A stretch of DNA of 21,469 bases from JBHENC01 sp051000345 (GCA_051000345.1 JBPCOJ010000012.1:1-21469), one strand, 5' to 3'. Counted from the first letter of the stretch, positions 8,458 through 16,614 are shown. The notes: generated by a model not told the origin, from the letters alone. Program-made: numbers and translations.

Positions 8458-10011
8458 ATGAGAAAGTCACAGATAATTATTATTGTCGCTTTGCTGGCGA
8501 TGCTCGTCCTCGTCAATCTGCTGACAAACGGAAACGACATCGGCAGACATTATCTAGGCGGCGTGCCTTGGTACGGCTGGAGCGGCGTCGGACTCGCGCT
8601 GGCCTTCGTCGGCATCGGCTTTGCCATGCGCGACTCGCTGCGCACGCGCCACTTTATCGAAGCGCCGCCGCCCGAATTGATTGCGAAAGCCAGCGGCGAG
8701 GCGCTCGTGTCACAAGCAGACCTCGAACGCATTGACCCGGACGGGCCTAGTTATCCGCATCCGGTGATTTTCCCGGAGCGCTGCATCGGCTGCCACGCCT
8801 GTGTCGATGCCTGCCCGCATGATGTGCTGGCAATCGTCAACGGCATTGCGACGCCCATTGCGCGCGATCAGTGCATGGAAGACACTGCATGTCAGGTCGA
8901 ATGCCCTGTCAGCCCGAAGGCGTGCATCATCGTCAACACGACGAAGATTATTCCCCCGCGCAAAGTACCCAAACGTAATCAATCCTTTATGACGGACGTA
9001 CCCGGCTGCTACATTATCGGCGACGTGTCCGGCACACCTTTAATCAAAAACGCTGCCAATGAAGGCGCAGACGTAATTAACCACATTACAGAAGAATTAA
9101 AAGCCGCACAGCCTGAACCGAAGGCCGAAACGGATGTTGTGATTATCGGTATCGGCCCCGCAGGGCTGTCTGCGGCAGTGCTCGCAAAAAAGGCCGGGCT
9201 ACGTTATATCGGCGTCGAGCAAAATAAAATATTGGCGACGATTGAGGCTTATCCGGCCAACAAATACGTTTTTTTCAAGCCGGAAACGATGGATTCACAT
9301 GGCGGCATCGCGGTAGAAGGTCTCGGCTTGCAACGCGAGAAGATTCTCGAATCGTGGAAGAATGTCATGCTTTCAACCGGCGTCGAAATCAGCGAAGGCG
9401 AAAGCTGCAAAGCCGTGACAAAGGCAGACGACGGTGATTACTTTGTCGTCAAGACCGAAAAGGGTTTGGAGAAAGAAAAGATGACGTACAAGGCGCGGCG
9501 CGTCATCATCGCCATCGGCAACAGCGGCACGCCGATGAAACTACGCTTGCCCGGCGAAGAAACGCGCGTCACACGCGACGGGCAAACAGACGACAAGGTT
9601 CGGTACAAACTAACAGACCCGGAAGCATTCAAGCGCCGCAAGGTTATCATCGTCGGCGCGGGCAATTCGGCTATCGAAGGCGCCGTCGATTTAGTCGCCA
9701 AGCGCAACGGCGATCAAATCACGTTTCGCTCCGAAGATGAAATCAATGAAGTAACTTTGGTGATTCGCAGCGACTTGAAAAATGATTTGAAGTTCGGCAA
9801 TAAGATGCAGATTTACCAGTGCATCGACGAGAAAAAGATCAAAGTGTTTTTCGGCACGGCGATCAAGGAAATACGCGATGAAGAAGTAGTGCTGATGAAC
9901 GCGCGCACGAGCGAAGAAAAAGCGACGCTCGCCAACGACTATATATTTGCGATGATCGGCGGCGACCGTCCCACCAAATTCCTCGAAGCCATCGGCATCA
10001 AAATCGGATAA
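8458..10011 (+). CDS. Membrane-anchored ferredoxin / thioredoxin-reductase-like NAD(P)-FAD oxidoreductase
   Basis: This 517-aa protein is predicted to move electrons between NAD(P)H, a flavin and iron-sulfur clusters at the membrane. Residues 5-22 and about 40-57 are hydrophobic and probably membrane segments. A ferredoxin-like region has C109/C112/C115/C119 and C139/C145/C149/C156. A short block at 181-210, with CYIIGD at 184-189, resembles the C-terminal FAD-contacting motif of thioredoxin reductases, yet sits before the nucleotide-binding core. The FAD motif GIGPAG is at 231-236, IAIGNSGTP at 351-359, and the NAD(P) motif GAGNSA at 400-405. A second C-terminal GD motif is at 502-503. No CxxC redox-active disulfide typical of true thioredoxin reductase is seen in the core, so disulfide reduction is unlikely. 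It follows the FHA-cytochrome gene by 93 bp and ends at a strong terminator. Substrate unknown. Confidence 0.9.
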   Translation: MRKSQIIIIVALLAMLVLVNLLTNGNDIGRHYLGGVPWYGWSGVGLALAFVGIGFAMRDSLRTRHFIEAPPPELIAKASGEALVSQADLERIDPDGPSYPHPVIFPERCIGCHACVDACPHDVLAIVNGIATPIARDQCMEDTACQVECPVSPKACIIVNTTKIIPPRKVPKRNQSFMTDVPGCYIIGDVSGTPLIKNAANEGADVINHITEELKAAQPEPKAETDVVIIGIGPAGLSAAVLAKKAGLRYIGVEQNKILATIEAYPANKYVFFKPETMDSHGGIAVEGLGLQREKILESWKNVMLSTGVEISEGESCKAVTKADDGDYFVVKTEKGLEKEKMTYKARRVIIAIGNSGTPMKLRLPGEETRVTRDGQTDDKVRYKLTDPEAFKRRKVIIVGAGNSAIEGAVDLVAKRNGDQITFRSEDEINEVTLVIRSDLKNDLKFGNKMQIYQCIDEKKIKVFFGTAIKEIRDEEVVLMNARTSEEKATLANDYIFAMIGGDRPTKFLEAIGIKIG

Positions 10012-10029
10012 AGGTAAGGGCGACAAACA

Positions 10030-10084
10030 AAAATCAAGAAGGCCGCGCGACTCGTTGAATGAATCGCGCGGCCTTCTTGATTTT
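10030..10084. terminator. Bidirectional intrinsic terminator
   Basis: The arms 10030-10050 and 10064-10084 are perfect reverse complements (21 bp) around a 13-base loop. The stem has a GC-rich core (GGCCGCGCGA), with AAAA at its left end and TTTT at its right end, so both strands give a stem followed by a U-tract. It ends the plus-strand flavoprotein gene (stop 10011) and the minus-strand lipoprotein gene (stop 10114). Confidence 0.93.
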
Positions 10085-10113
10085 AACTTTCCCTTCGCTT
10101 CGTTAGATGCGTT

Positions 10114-10677
10114 TTACGGCTCGTTGCCGAGTTCCGGCACGGGGCGATTCATGCCTTGGTAAATCGCCACAATCGTATCGACTTCTTCTCGCGCCTGTGT
10201 GTTGTTTGGTTCATAACGCAGGGTGCGGCGCAAATCCCTTAAAGCGAATTTGTACAGCGAAGGCTGTCCGGCATTATAAAAGACGTTGCCGCGTTCGAGA
10301 TAGGCAGCGGCGGCGGCGCGTTTGTCCGCTTCGCTCGCGCCCGAAGCTTTCGCTTTGCGCTCGGCCTGCGCAATCTTCGCGTCGAGCGCGGCGGTGTCTA
10401 CGTCCGGTTTGCCGGTAGAAGATGGTGGCATCCCGCCGCCGCCGCCGCTACTGCTCATCGGCGGAACGGAGCCGCCGTGCGCGGAAACAATCGGCGGCGC
10501 GGCGTCGGCTGGTTCGGCGTTCGGCGTTGTTGTTTGCGTCGTTGAAGTTGTTGTTGTGTTGGTTTGCGCTTCCGAATTCACGGACGATTGGCGCGGCGCG
10601 CAGGCCGTTAGATAAAGCGCGGCGGAGACGACGGCAGCGAAAAACGCCATGCGTCGAAGCTGGAACAGCATCCGCAC
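10114..10677 (-). CDS. Small lipoprotein with a TPR-like C-terminus
   Basis: The product is a predicted lipoprotein. A hydrophobic segment ends in a lipobox, LTAC, whose cysteine would be lipidated after signal peptidase II cleavage. A Thr/Ser/Pro/Gly-rich linker follows, then about 90 residues of charged helices with one TPR-like unit (YLERGNVFYNAG through RTLRYEPNN). The frame is open to a GTG at 10734 (206 aa). I prefer the GTG at 10677 (187 aa) because GGAAG lies six bases upstream and it gives a compact signal peptide; ATG at 10710 or 10671 are alternatives. It lies about 120 bp after the tetraheme cytochrome frame and may be cotranscribed with it, and it ends at the shared terminator. 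Function is unknown; a scaffold role for the periplasmic cytochromes is only a guess. Confidence 0.8.
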   Translation of the reverse strand: MRMLFQLRRMAFFAAVVSAALYLTACAPRQSSVNSEAQTNTTTTSTTQTTTPNAEPADAAPPIVSAHGGSVPPMSSSGGGGGMPPSSTGKPDVDTAALDAKIAQAERKAKASGASEADKRAAAAAYLERGNVFYNAGQPSLYKFALRDLRRTLRYEPNNTQAREEVDTIVAIYQGMNRPVPELGNEP

Positions 10678-10797
10678 ATGGCGCTTCCGATTAAATTTAT
10701 AATCCGACATTCCTACTGAAAACGATTCTCTCACGAAACTACTTTATCCATTTCTCTATTGCGCCCGCCCGCATCGCTTTTGCTGCCATACGGCTTA

Positions 10798-11361
10798 TCA
10801 CTTTTTGACGTGGCACGCGGCGCACTGGCTGCTGGTCGGCGCTTTCGTGTCAGGCACGCGCTCATGAAAGGCGTCGTGACAGACGTTGCAGTTGCGGTGA
10901 TAAGCTTCCTTGTTCGTTAGCTCCGTGGCATCCGTGTCGCCCGCCTAAGTAATCTTCGGCGAAGGCTTCGTGTCTTCCTGAAAGTGACAGGTGCGGCAGG
11001 CTTTGACAGGGCCTTCGGCGGCGTCGTTAAGCGAAGCGGCAGTCAATAGCACTCTGCGCTCGGATGTTTTATAAGGCGAAGGCGGGGTCGGCTGATCCGT
11101 ATGGTGACACTCCGCGCAGCCGATGACGGATTTACCGTCGCGGCTGTAACTCTTCGTGCTGTGCGTTTCGTGATTAAACGCAACCGCGCCCCACTTGTCG
11201 CTCTTGCTGTCCTTATCGAGCGTTACTTGTTTCGGCTGCACTTTGCTGTCGAGCAAGGCGATGGGAAGCGTCACGTTGAAAGCCTTCGATGCCGGAGCGT
11301 ATCCGACAAGGCCGAGCGCGACGAAGCCGAGTGTAACGGCGAAAGCTGTGAGCAATTTCAT
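10798..11361 (-). pseudogene. Tetraheme c3-type cytochrome c interrupted by an in-frame TAG
   Basis: The frame starts at ATG 11361 with a clear signal peptide (MKLLTAFAVTLGF to about residue 27). It contains a c3/c7-like FNHETH histidine motif and two heme sites, CAECH and CRTCH. It then meets TAG at 10945-10947 after 138 codons. Without any frame change it continues for 48 more codons with two further heme sites, CNVCH and CAACH, and ends at TGA 10798-10800. The intact protein would be a tetraheme periplasmic cytochrome of about 187 residues. The downstream part keeps family-like sequence (NKEAYHRNC before CNVCH), so the stop looks recent, an assembly or sequencing error, or a readthrough site. 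Longer starts up to 11478 lack a signal peptide at their N-terminus. The gene has its own good promoter at 11520-11549. Called a pseudogene only because of the stop; it may be functional. Confidence 0.85.
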
Positions 11362-11519
11362 AAGTGTAAAGTTCCCTGATCTCTGGCGGGCGAACGATCC
11401 CGCAAGACCTTGTCGATAGATTAAGGGAGAGCGATGAACTAAGCTTGCGAGGGCTTGGCTGCGGCTCAATAAGAACAAAAGTCCGACGTGCGAAATTGTC
11501 CTCGATATGAGACTCGGGC

Positions 11520-11549
11520 ATCATATTCCGGCAGTCGCGCGGTTGTCAA
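11520..11549 (-). promoter_or_regulatory. Strong sigma-70-like promoter for the tetraheme cytochrome
   Basis: On the minus strand there is a perfect TTGACA (11549-11544), an 18-bp spacer and TATGAT (11525-11520, 5/6). The expected start is near 11513, giving a leader of about 150 nt before ATG 11361. This is the best consensus promoter seen in the window. It suggests the tetraheme cytochrome is transcribed independently of the nine-heme genes upstream. Confidence 0.65.
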
Positions 11550-11578
11550 ATTATTTATTAGCGGCGGCCAACGAATGA

Positions 11579-12574
11579 TTATCGCGGCATCTGAAAGCTT
11601 TGTCCTTTATGGCATTTGCGGCAATCGTTGAAATCCGCGTCGCCGAAGGCGCGGCGTCCGTTGTGGCATGTCAGGCAGCTTTGCGCGCGCGAAGTGGCGA
11701 AGTGCTGCGCGGTGCGCGGTGCGGTCACTTGCTGGAGTGGCGGAACGCCTGTGCGTGCGCGGTGGCAATCGGCGCAGTTAAGGCGCTGTCTGGCTCCGTG
11801 TTCGGCGTGGCTAAAGCTTGCGGCAAAGGCGCGCGCGTTTGTTGAAGCGCGGACAAGTCTTCCCTGTTCGTGGCAGGTGCTGCAAGATGAAATGTCGCGC
11901 CCGTTCGATGAAGCGTTCGGCGTGTGGCAGGTGTAACACTGCGCGTGCGCGCCGAGTCCTGCGGGAATGGAAAGCGCCGCGCTCACGCGACGAAGCGGCG
12001 AGTGGCAGGCGCTGCAACCGGCTTGCGGGCGCGCTTCGCCCTGCAGGTGCTGCGCGTGATCGAACTGCGCATTGAAGCTCGCAAGCTTCGGAAAATCCTT
12101 CATCGGCGGATGCGGATCGTTAAGGTTCGTGTGGCAGATAGCGCACATCTGATTGCTTGCAGGATTCGTCGAAACGAATTGCGCGAGATGGCAACTCGTG
12201 CAGGCTTTGTGGCCTGGGAAATTCGGCTTCGGCGAATTATCTGCGGCGCGTTTGTGGCACGCCGCGCATTGAATCGCCGCGTGATGCTCGCTTCCGTGCA
12301 GGAACTTCGAGAAATCCATATCGGACGATTGCGCGGACGTAAACGTAGGCGTGAGCGTGACGGCGCGGACGCGATTATTGAGCGCCAGAAACGCAAAGAC
12401 GCCGAGACAAGCGATGAGCAAAACACAAATCGAAAGCTGGCGGCGCGTGGGCGTCAGGCGCAAGCGATTGATGAGCGCAAGACTTCGACGCAAAGCGCGC
12501 GTATGTTTCGCGGAAGCGTCTCGCACTGTTTCCGTTGAAGCGTCCGGGGCGAATTGTTTTTCTTCGTCGCTCAC
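11579..12574 (-). CDS. Membrane-anchored nine-heme cytochrome c
   Basis: This 331-aa protein has a cytoplasmic Arg-rich N-terminus, one membrane helix at about 47-65 and a periplasmic domain with nine CxxCH heme c sites. They start at residues 103, 125, 144, 187, 213, 231, 267, 300 and 318. Additional His-containing motifs (FDHAQH at 171-176, FSHAEH at 254-259) are suitable distal ligands, as in c3-family cytochromes with bis-His hemes. The ATG at 12574 overlaps the stop of the preceding nine-heme gene by four bases (ATGA), so the two are translationally coupled and probably form a complex. Electron-carrier function is clear from the hemes; donor and acceptor are not. No catalytic motif of nitrite, hydroxylamine or tetrathionate reductases was recognised. 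Confidence 0.93.
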   Translation of the reverse strand: MSDEEKQFAPDASTETVRDASAKHTRALRRSLALINRLRLTPTRRQLSICVLLIACLGVFAFLALNNRVRAVTLTPTFTSAQSSDMDFSKFLHGSEHHAAIQCAACHKRAADNSPKPNFPGHKACTSCHLAQFVSTNPASNQMCAICHTNLNDPHPPMKDFPKLASFNAQFDHAQHLQGEARPQAGCSACHSPLRRVSAALSIPAGLGAHAQCYTCHTPNASSNGRDISSCSTCHEQGRLVRASTNARAFAASFSHAEHGARQRLNCADCHRARTGVPPLQQVTAPRTAQHFATSRAQSCLTCHNGRRAFGDADFNDCRKCHKGQSFQMPR

Positions 12575-13956
12575 TTTTTCTCACCACCGCTTGTGTTGCT
12601 GCCCGCCGCCGCCGGTTGCGGCTTGGTGCGTTTGATCGCTTTGTAGTGATCGTCAAAGCCGTCGATTTTCGTGCCGAGGTTTGTGCTGTGGCAATAAACG
12701 CACTCGAACTTCGGGTCTTGCTCGCGCGCCTTTAATTCTCTGGCAATCGCCGCCACCTTCGATTTGCCGCCTTTGTCGCCGTGGCAATCCACGCACGCCG
12801 CGAGTTGCACGCCGTTTTCCTTCAAACGAAAAGTTTCGAGCGAATCGACTTGCGAAACTTTTTTGTGGCAATCCGTGCAGCCTGTCGAGCGGTGCGGATC
12901 GTCTTTCGGCTTTGCGTCGAACGACGGAATCGCGTGCTGAAACTTCGGCGAAATGCGCGCCGACCAAGCTTCCGAAACTGAAGCGAACGCGGCTGGCAAC
13001 GCGGGCGCATCCACATTGTGGTGGCTGCTCACAGGAACGAACTTCGCTGCCGCCGTTCCGTTTTTTTCCGCCGCAGCATTTTTCGAGGCGTCGCTTGCCG
13101 CCGTCGTCGTGCGCGGCTTCAAGAGCGCGTTGCGGTGACACTCGGCGCAGCTGTTGATGTACGGCTCATAGACGGCGTAGGCCGTTTTCTCGTTGGGCGC
13201 GGCGGCCTTCCAGTGGCAATCGACGCATGAAGCGTGGCCTGCGGGCGAAGTCATAAAAGTTCCCGGCGTCGGCACAAAGGATTTCTTCGGCCATGATGCC
13301 GCAACTCGTTCGAGATTCGCGTTGTTCGTTTTATGGCAATGCACGCATGTGTCCTGCACGCTCAAAGCCTTCTTTGTCGCGTCAGGCAGTTTGGCGAACG
13401 CCGTGCGCGTGCTCGACGAGAGATGCTTGCGATGCGGAAAAATGTCTGCGAACTGCGACTGCGAAGAGGCAGCAGTCTTCGGGAAAGCGAAACGCGCGTC
13501 GCTTCGCGGCGATACGACTGTGTGGCACACAGTGCAAATCATCGGGCGCGCGCCCGCAAAAAACTGTTGGCGATGACAGTTCAGGCATGATTCGTGATTG
13601 GGATAATCCTTAACGTCCGGCTGCGCTTGCGAAGCGACGCGGTGGCAACTCGCGCAGGAATCCTTCGCGCCGCCGCCGTGACCGGGAACGTCATGCGTAA
13701 ATTTTGAGTAAGACACACCGGCGCGCCCGGGCATTCTAATCGAGCCGCGACGCCTGTTCGTTTGCCGGTTGAAACGCTGCTGCGGCGACGGCGCGGGCGG
13801 CGGGTCTATGTTTGATTCGCTCGGATTGTTTAATTCGCTGGCGTTCGAGGCGCTGCGCGGAAAAATGAACAGCCCGGCGGCGAGCACGGCGAAAAATACG
13901 AGCACGACGACGCGCAGTTTGAAGATGCGTTGATCTGGCAAGCGGCTTTGCAGCAC
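12571..13956 (-). CDS. Membrane-anchored nine-heme cytochrome c, first of pair
   Basis: This 461-aa protein has an N-terminal membrane anchor (about 14-33), a Pro/Asn-rich linker, and nine CxxCH sites starting at residues 101, 124, 141, 204, 244, 270, 360, 388 and 419. Distal-ligand-type motifs include FTHDV (86-90) and FPHRKH (173-178). A heme-free stretch of about 85 residues (275-359) separates the first six sites from the last three, dividing the protein into two lobes. The C-terminus is Lys/Pro/Ser-rich. The start is GTG at 13956, supported by AAAGGA with an eight-base gap; no ATG in this frame fits better before the anchor. It overlaps the next nine-heme gene by ATGA. The 205 bp upstream carry a promoter-like sequence and a perfect 15-bp palindrome. 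The role is inferred to be a periplasmic electron conduit. Confidence 0.93.
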   Translation of the reverse strand: MLQSRLPDQRIFKLRVVVLVFFAVLAAGLFIFPRSASNASELNNPSESNIDPPPAPSPQQRFNRQTNRRRGSIRMPGRAGVSYSKFTHDVPGHGGGAKDSCASCHRVASQAQPDVKDYPNHESCLNCHRQQFFAGARPMICTVCHTVVSPRSDARFAFPKTAASSQSQFADIFPHRKHLSSSTRTAFAKLPDATKKALSVQDTCVHCHKTNNANLERVAASWPKKSFVPTPGTFMTSPAGHASCVDCHWKAAAPNEKTAYAVYEPYINSCAECHRNALLKPRTTTAASDASKNAAAEKNGTAAAKFVPVSSHHNVDAPALPAAFASVSEAWSARISPKFQHAIPSFDAKPKDDPHRSTGCTDCHKKVSQVDSLETFRLKENGVQLAACVDCHGDKGGKSKVAAIARELKAREQDPKFECVYCHSTNLGTKIDGFDDHYKAIKRTKPQPAAAGSNTSGGEKK

Positions 13957-14042
13957 CCGACGAATCCTTTTGCGAGGGATAGCGGCGGCAATGTTATTAA
14001 TTAATGCGAGGCGCGCTTAAGGCAAGAAAACGTGCGGCCTCT

Positions 14043-14071
14043 TTTACAAGAACAGATTGAAAACTTTTCAA
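14043..14071 (-). promoter_or_regulatory. Candidate promoter and palindromic operator of the nine-heme cytochrome operon
   Basis: The sequence TTGAAAACTTTTCAA (14057-14071) is a perfect palindrome of two 7-bp arms around one central base. Its minus-strand half also forms a -35 box, TTGAAA (14071-14066), followed by a 17-bp spacer and TGTAAA (14048-14043, 4/6 to the -10 consensus). A repressor bound here would cover the -35. It lies about 100 bp upstream of the GTG at 13956. Confidence 0.45.
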
Positions 14072-14161
14072 GGCGACGTGCGCCGTGCAATTTGCGAGGA
14101 GGGTTCAAAAAAACTTACCAGCGGGCTACTGTAACGCGCTACGGCAAAAAAGTAAAAATCA

Positions 14162-14935
14162 TTAACGCGTCTGTGTTCCGGCTATGCCTGTCGCCGCATC
14201 CAGCTTTTGCAGATTCGTGCGAATCTGCGGCAGCGCGGCGCTCTTAGGATTGACTTGTTCGAGCCGCGCAAGCATTTCGCGCGCTTCCTTCGCCTCGCCT
14301 TTGGTTGTCAGAGCGATGGCGAGATTTTGCAGCGTTTGTTCGTGGTTCGCATCGGATTGCAGCGAGCGGCGAAACTCTTTGATGGCGCGATCAACATCGG
14401 GCGGCGTGCGCAGGTAAAAGCTCAAGCCCAAATCCGTGCGAACATTTACGTCATCCGGCTTTTTCAAAAGCGCCGAAGCGTACCAGCGCTCCGCATCCTG
14501 ATAGCGCCCCGCATCATAATTGGCATTGCCGAGTTTGACAACTGTTTCGTAATCGTCGGGACGAAGTTTGTTGGCCTTCTGCCAAAATTCAAGCGCGTCG
14601 TCGTAGCGCTGAATCTTGTAAAAGAGTTCGCCCGCCTTGAATTGAGCATCGAAATCGTTCGGCGCATTCCGCGCTTGCTGCACTTGCGCCTGCACAGCCG
14701 CCTGCATTCCCTGCGCCGCGCGCGGATCGGCAACAGCAATCGATGAAGTTTGCGCGCCACTCTCATTCGCCGCACCGTCCGCACCCGACAATAAATCAAT
14801 GTCCGGCGACGCAACGACTGCGGCAGTTGACATGCGCGCGGCGGCGCGTTGGTTGACCGTGTTGACGAACATGAAGCCGACGATAAAGCCGAGCAGCACG
14901 CCGATAGTTAGAAAAAGGCTGTTTTCCTTCGTCAT
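14162..14935 (-). CDS. Membrane-anchored TPR protein next to ccsA, possible cytochrome c maturation helper
   Basis: This 257-aa protein has one N-terminal membrane helix (about 7-25), a low-complexity linker to residue 90 and about four tetratricopeptide repeats (roughly 94-127, 128-161, 162-197 and 198-232). The layout is anchor plus TPR, as in the CcmI/NrfG proteins that bind apocytochrome c, but sequence identity to those was not tested. It follows ccsA by 65 bp on the same strand and is probably the third gene of the resB-ccsA unit, which supports a role in cytochrome maturation. A paralogue lies on the other strand at 18406-19188 and shares VRTDLG, RTPPD, DRAI and TLQNLA in the same order. 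The ATG at 14935 is followed directly by the anchor; the ribosome site is weak. Confidence 0.85.
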   Translation of the reverse strand: MTKENSLFLTIGVLLGFIVGFMFVNTVNQRAAARMSTAAVVASPDIDLLSGADGAANESGAQTSSIAVADPRAAQGMQAAVQAQVQQARNAPNDFDAQFKAGELFYKIQRYDDALEFWQKANKLRPDDYETVVKLGNANYDAGRYQDAERWYASALLKKPDDVNVRTDLGLSFYLRTPPDVDRAIKEFRRSLQSDANHEQTLQNLAIALTTKGEAKEAREMLARLEQVNPKSAALPQIRTNLQKLDAATGIAGTQTR

Positions 14936-15000
14936 AAAAGTAAAAGATCGAAGCCGTCAGGCGTTTACTACTTATGCGCGATGGCTCCAAAATTTCGTTG

Positions 15001-16614
15001 TCATGCGTAAGAATGAAGTCCCGGCAGCAGATAGCTCACGCCCAAGTACGTGAAGATGATGAAGAGAAAACCTGCGACGGCGAAGTATGCGCTGCGGCGT
15101 CCAGACCAGCCGCGCGCGATTCTCGAATGCAGAAACGCGGCATATGTCAGCCACGCGACGAACGCACCCGTTTCCTTCGAGTCCCATTGCCAGTAATGCC
15201 CCCACGATTCGTTCGCCCAGATCGCGCCCGTCATCAAAAGCAAAGCGAGTCCGGCGAAGGTAATGCCCGCTGTCACGTACATGAGGCTATCGAGCTTCTC
15301 CAAAGGAGGCAGGGCCGCGCGCAATTTCTCCGTGCGGAAGCTGAAGATAATCACAAAGAGCGTCGCGGCGAAGGCCGTGATTAAAGCCGCTAGTTCGACG
15401 GGGTTCGCGTTCAAACTCAAATGAAGCAGCGAGCCGTTTTGCTGCACGAAGCGCGTGGAAAATTGTTCGAGCTGCGGCGCGCTCATCGTCGCAATCTCTT
15501 GCGTGGAAAGTCCCGCCGCGTGTTCCGCGACCCACTTGCCGAAGTGCGCGTACTGGCTTGTGTCTATGTGCGCGACGAGGTTCGTCATCGTCTTGACTTG
15601 GGAAACAAGCAAAGCGATGGCGCTCGCCTGCACGACAAGCGAAAGCTTCAACAAACGATGTCCCCAGAGCCGCGCCGCTTCGTTTTCTTTGGCGAGATAC
15701 ATACCGAAGCTGACGATGACGCCGATGAGTAGCAAGCCCGTCAAAGCGAGCAGCGGCCCCACATAAGGAATGTCCGCGCGAAGCGGCACGGGGGAACGCG
15801 CGCCCGCCGTGCCGAGAAAAGTCGATGCGCCGTAAGTGAATGACGTGAAGACGGAAAAGCGGCTAACAGTGGCGATAACGGACACGACGAAGATGCTCGA
15901 CCAAATCGCCATCGCTTCTGTCTTCACGCCGTCCTTCAAAAGATAAACGACGGCGACGGCGAAGCAGACGAGCGCGACGCCGTAGGAAAGCGACGCGATG
16001 CCGACGTGAATCGGACGCCAGTAGGAATCTAAGATAGGCGGCAGATCAATAAATTCGTTGCCGATAAAGCGCGCCAGAAGAAGAACGAGCGAGGCAAGCG
16101 GCAAGGTGACCGCGCCGAGAAAGCGAAAGTTTTTGCGGTGCGCGATAACGAGCGTCGTGATGCCTGCGCCGAACGCGAACGCGAGACTCAAGTCGTACAG
16201 ATTCGCAAACGGAATGTAGCGGAAAGCCCACGGCAAATCGGCGGCGGTGCGTCCCTGCGCGAGGAACGTGGCGAGTTCCCTGTCATGCGCCGCGATCCAG
16301 CGCACGCCCCAACTCGACGCATTGCAGAACACGCCGATGGTCGCAAACCACAACCCTAGTTTCTGCGCCGTGTTCGACGGCGCGTAAAGATTCGTCAAAT
16401 GAAACGTCGCGGCGGTTAAGTAACACGCGAGCGCGAGCATCATCAACGCGCCGTCGGAAATAAAATGACTGCCGCCAGACTGTATGCGCAGCAGCACCAT
16501 CAGGACAGCGCCGACGACAGCTAAAATTGCCGGTAGATATGAAAGCAGCGACGAGCTTTTGAATTTAACTTCCGGCGCGTTCAAGGCCGCCGACTGTTGC
16601 AGAACTTCGCTCAT
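15001..16614 (-). CDS. ccsA: Cytochrome c maturation heme-handling protein, CcsA/ResC family, enlarged
   Basis: This polytopic membrane protein (537 aa) would carry heme to the outer face of the inner membrane and, with ResB, attach it to CxxCH motifs (system II). The diagnostic WWD domain is at about 466-482 (WANESWGHYWQWDSKET). It is flanked by the usual histidines: H203 in WRPIHVGIASLSYG and H495 in FLHSRIARGW. About a dozen membrane helices can be drawn. Family members are usually 300-400 residues. Here about 200 extra residues, including roughly four membrane helices and a soluble loop at 345-405, lie between the H203 helices and the WWD helices. It starts two bases after the resB stop, with AGAGG ten bases before the ATG, so the pair is coupled. 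Every cytochrome c in the window depends on such a system. Confidence 0.95.
   Translation of the reverse strand: MSEVLQQSAALNAPEVKFKSSSLLSYLPAILAVVGAVLMVLLRIQSGGSHFISDGALMMLALACYLTAATFHLTNLYAPSNTAQKLGLWFATIGVFCNASSWGVRWIAAHDRELATFLAQGRTAADLPWAFRYIPFANLYDLSLAFAFGAGITTLVIAHRKNFRFLGAVTLPLASLVLLLARFIGNEFIDLPPILDSYWRPIHVGIASLSYGVALVCFAVAVVYLLKDGVKTEAMAIWSSIFVVSVIATVSRFSVFTSFTYGASTFLGTAGARSPVPLRADIPYVGPLLALTGLLLIGVIVSFGMYLAKENEAARLWGHRLLKLSLVVQASAIALLVSQVKTMTNLVAHIDTSQYAHFGKWVAEHAAGLSTQEIATMSAPQLEQFSTRFVQQNGSLLHLSLNANPVELAALITAFAATLFVIIFSFRTEKLRAALPPLEKLDSLMYVTAGITFAGLALLLMTGAIWANESWGHYWQWDSKETGAFVAWLTYAAFLHSRIARGWSGRRSAYFAVAGFLFIIFTYLGVSYLLPGLHSYA

Noticed and set aside
10945..10947. TAG as a pyrrolysine codon
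   Set aside because: No pyl gene or suppressor tRNA is visible in the window, and a cytochrome c3-like protein has no known need for pyrrolysine. An error, mutation or ordinary readthrough is more likely.
11924..12538. Plus-strand frame of 204 codons
   Set aside because: It lies opposite the nine-heme cytochrome; the composition is very Arg-rich and it has no motif.
14072..14161. Possible terminator with a run of seven T on the minus strand after the TPR gene
   Set aside because: No stem longer than about four base pairs could be drawn before the T-run.
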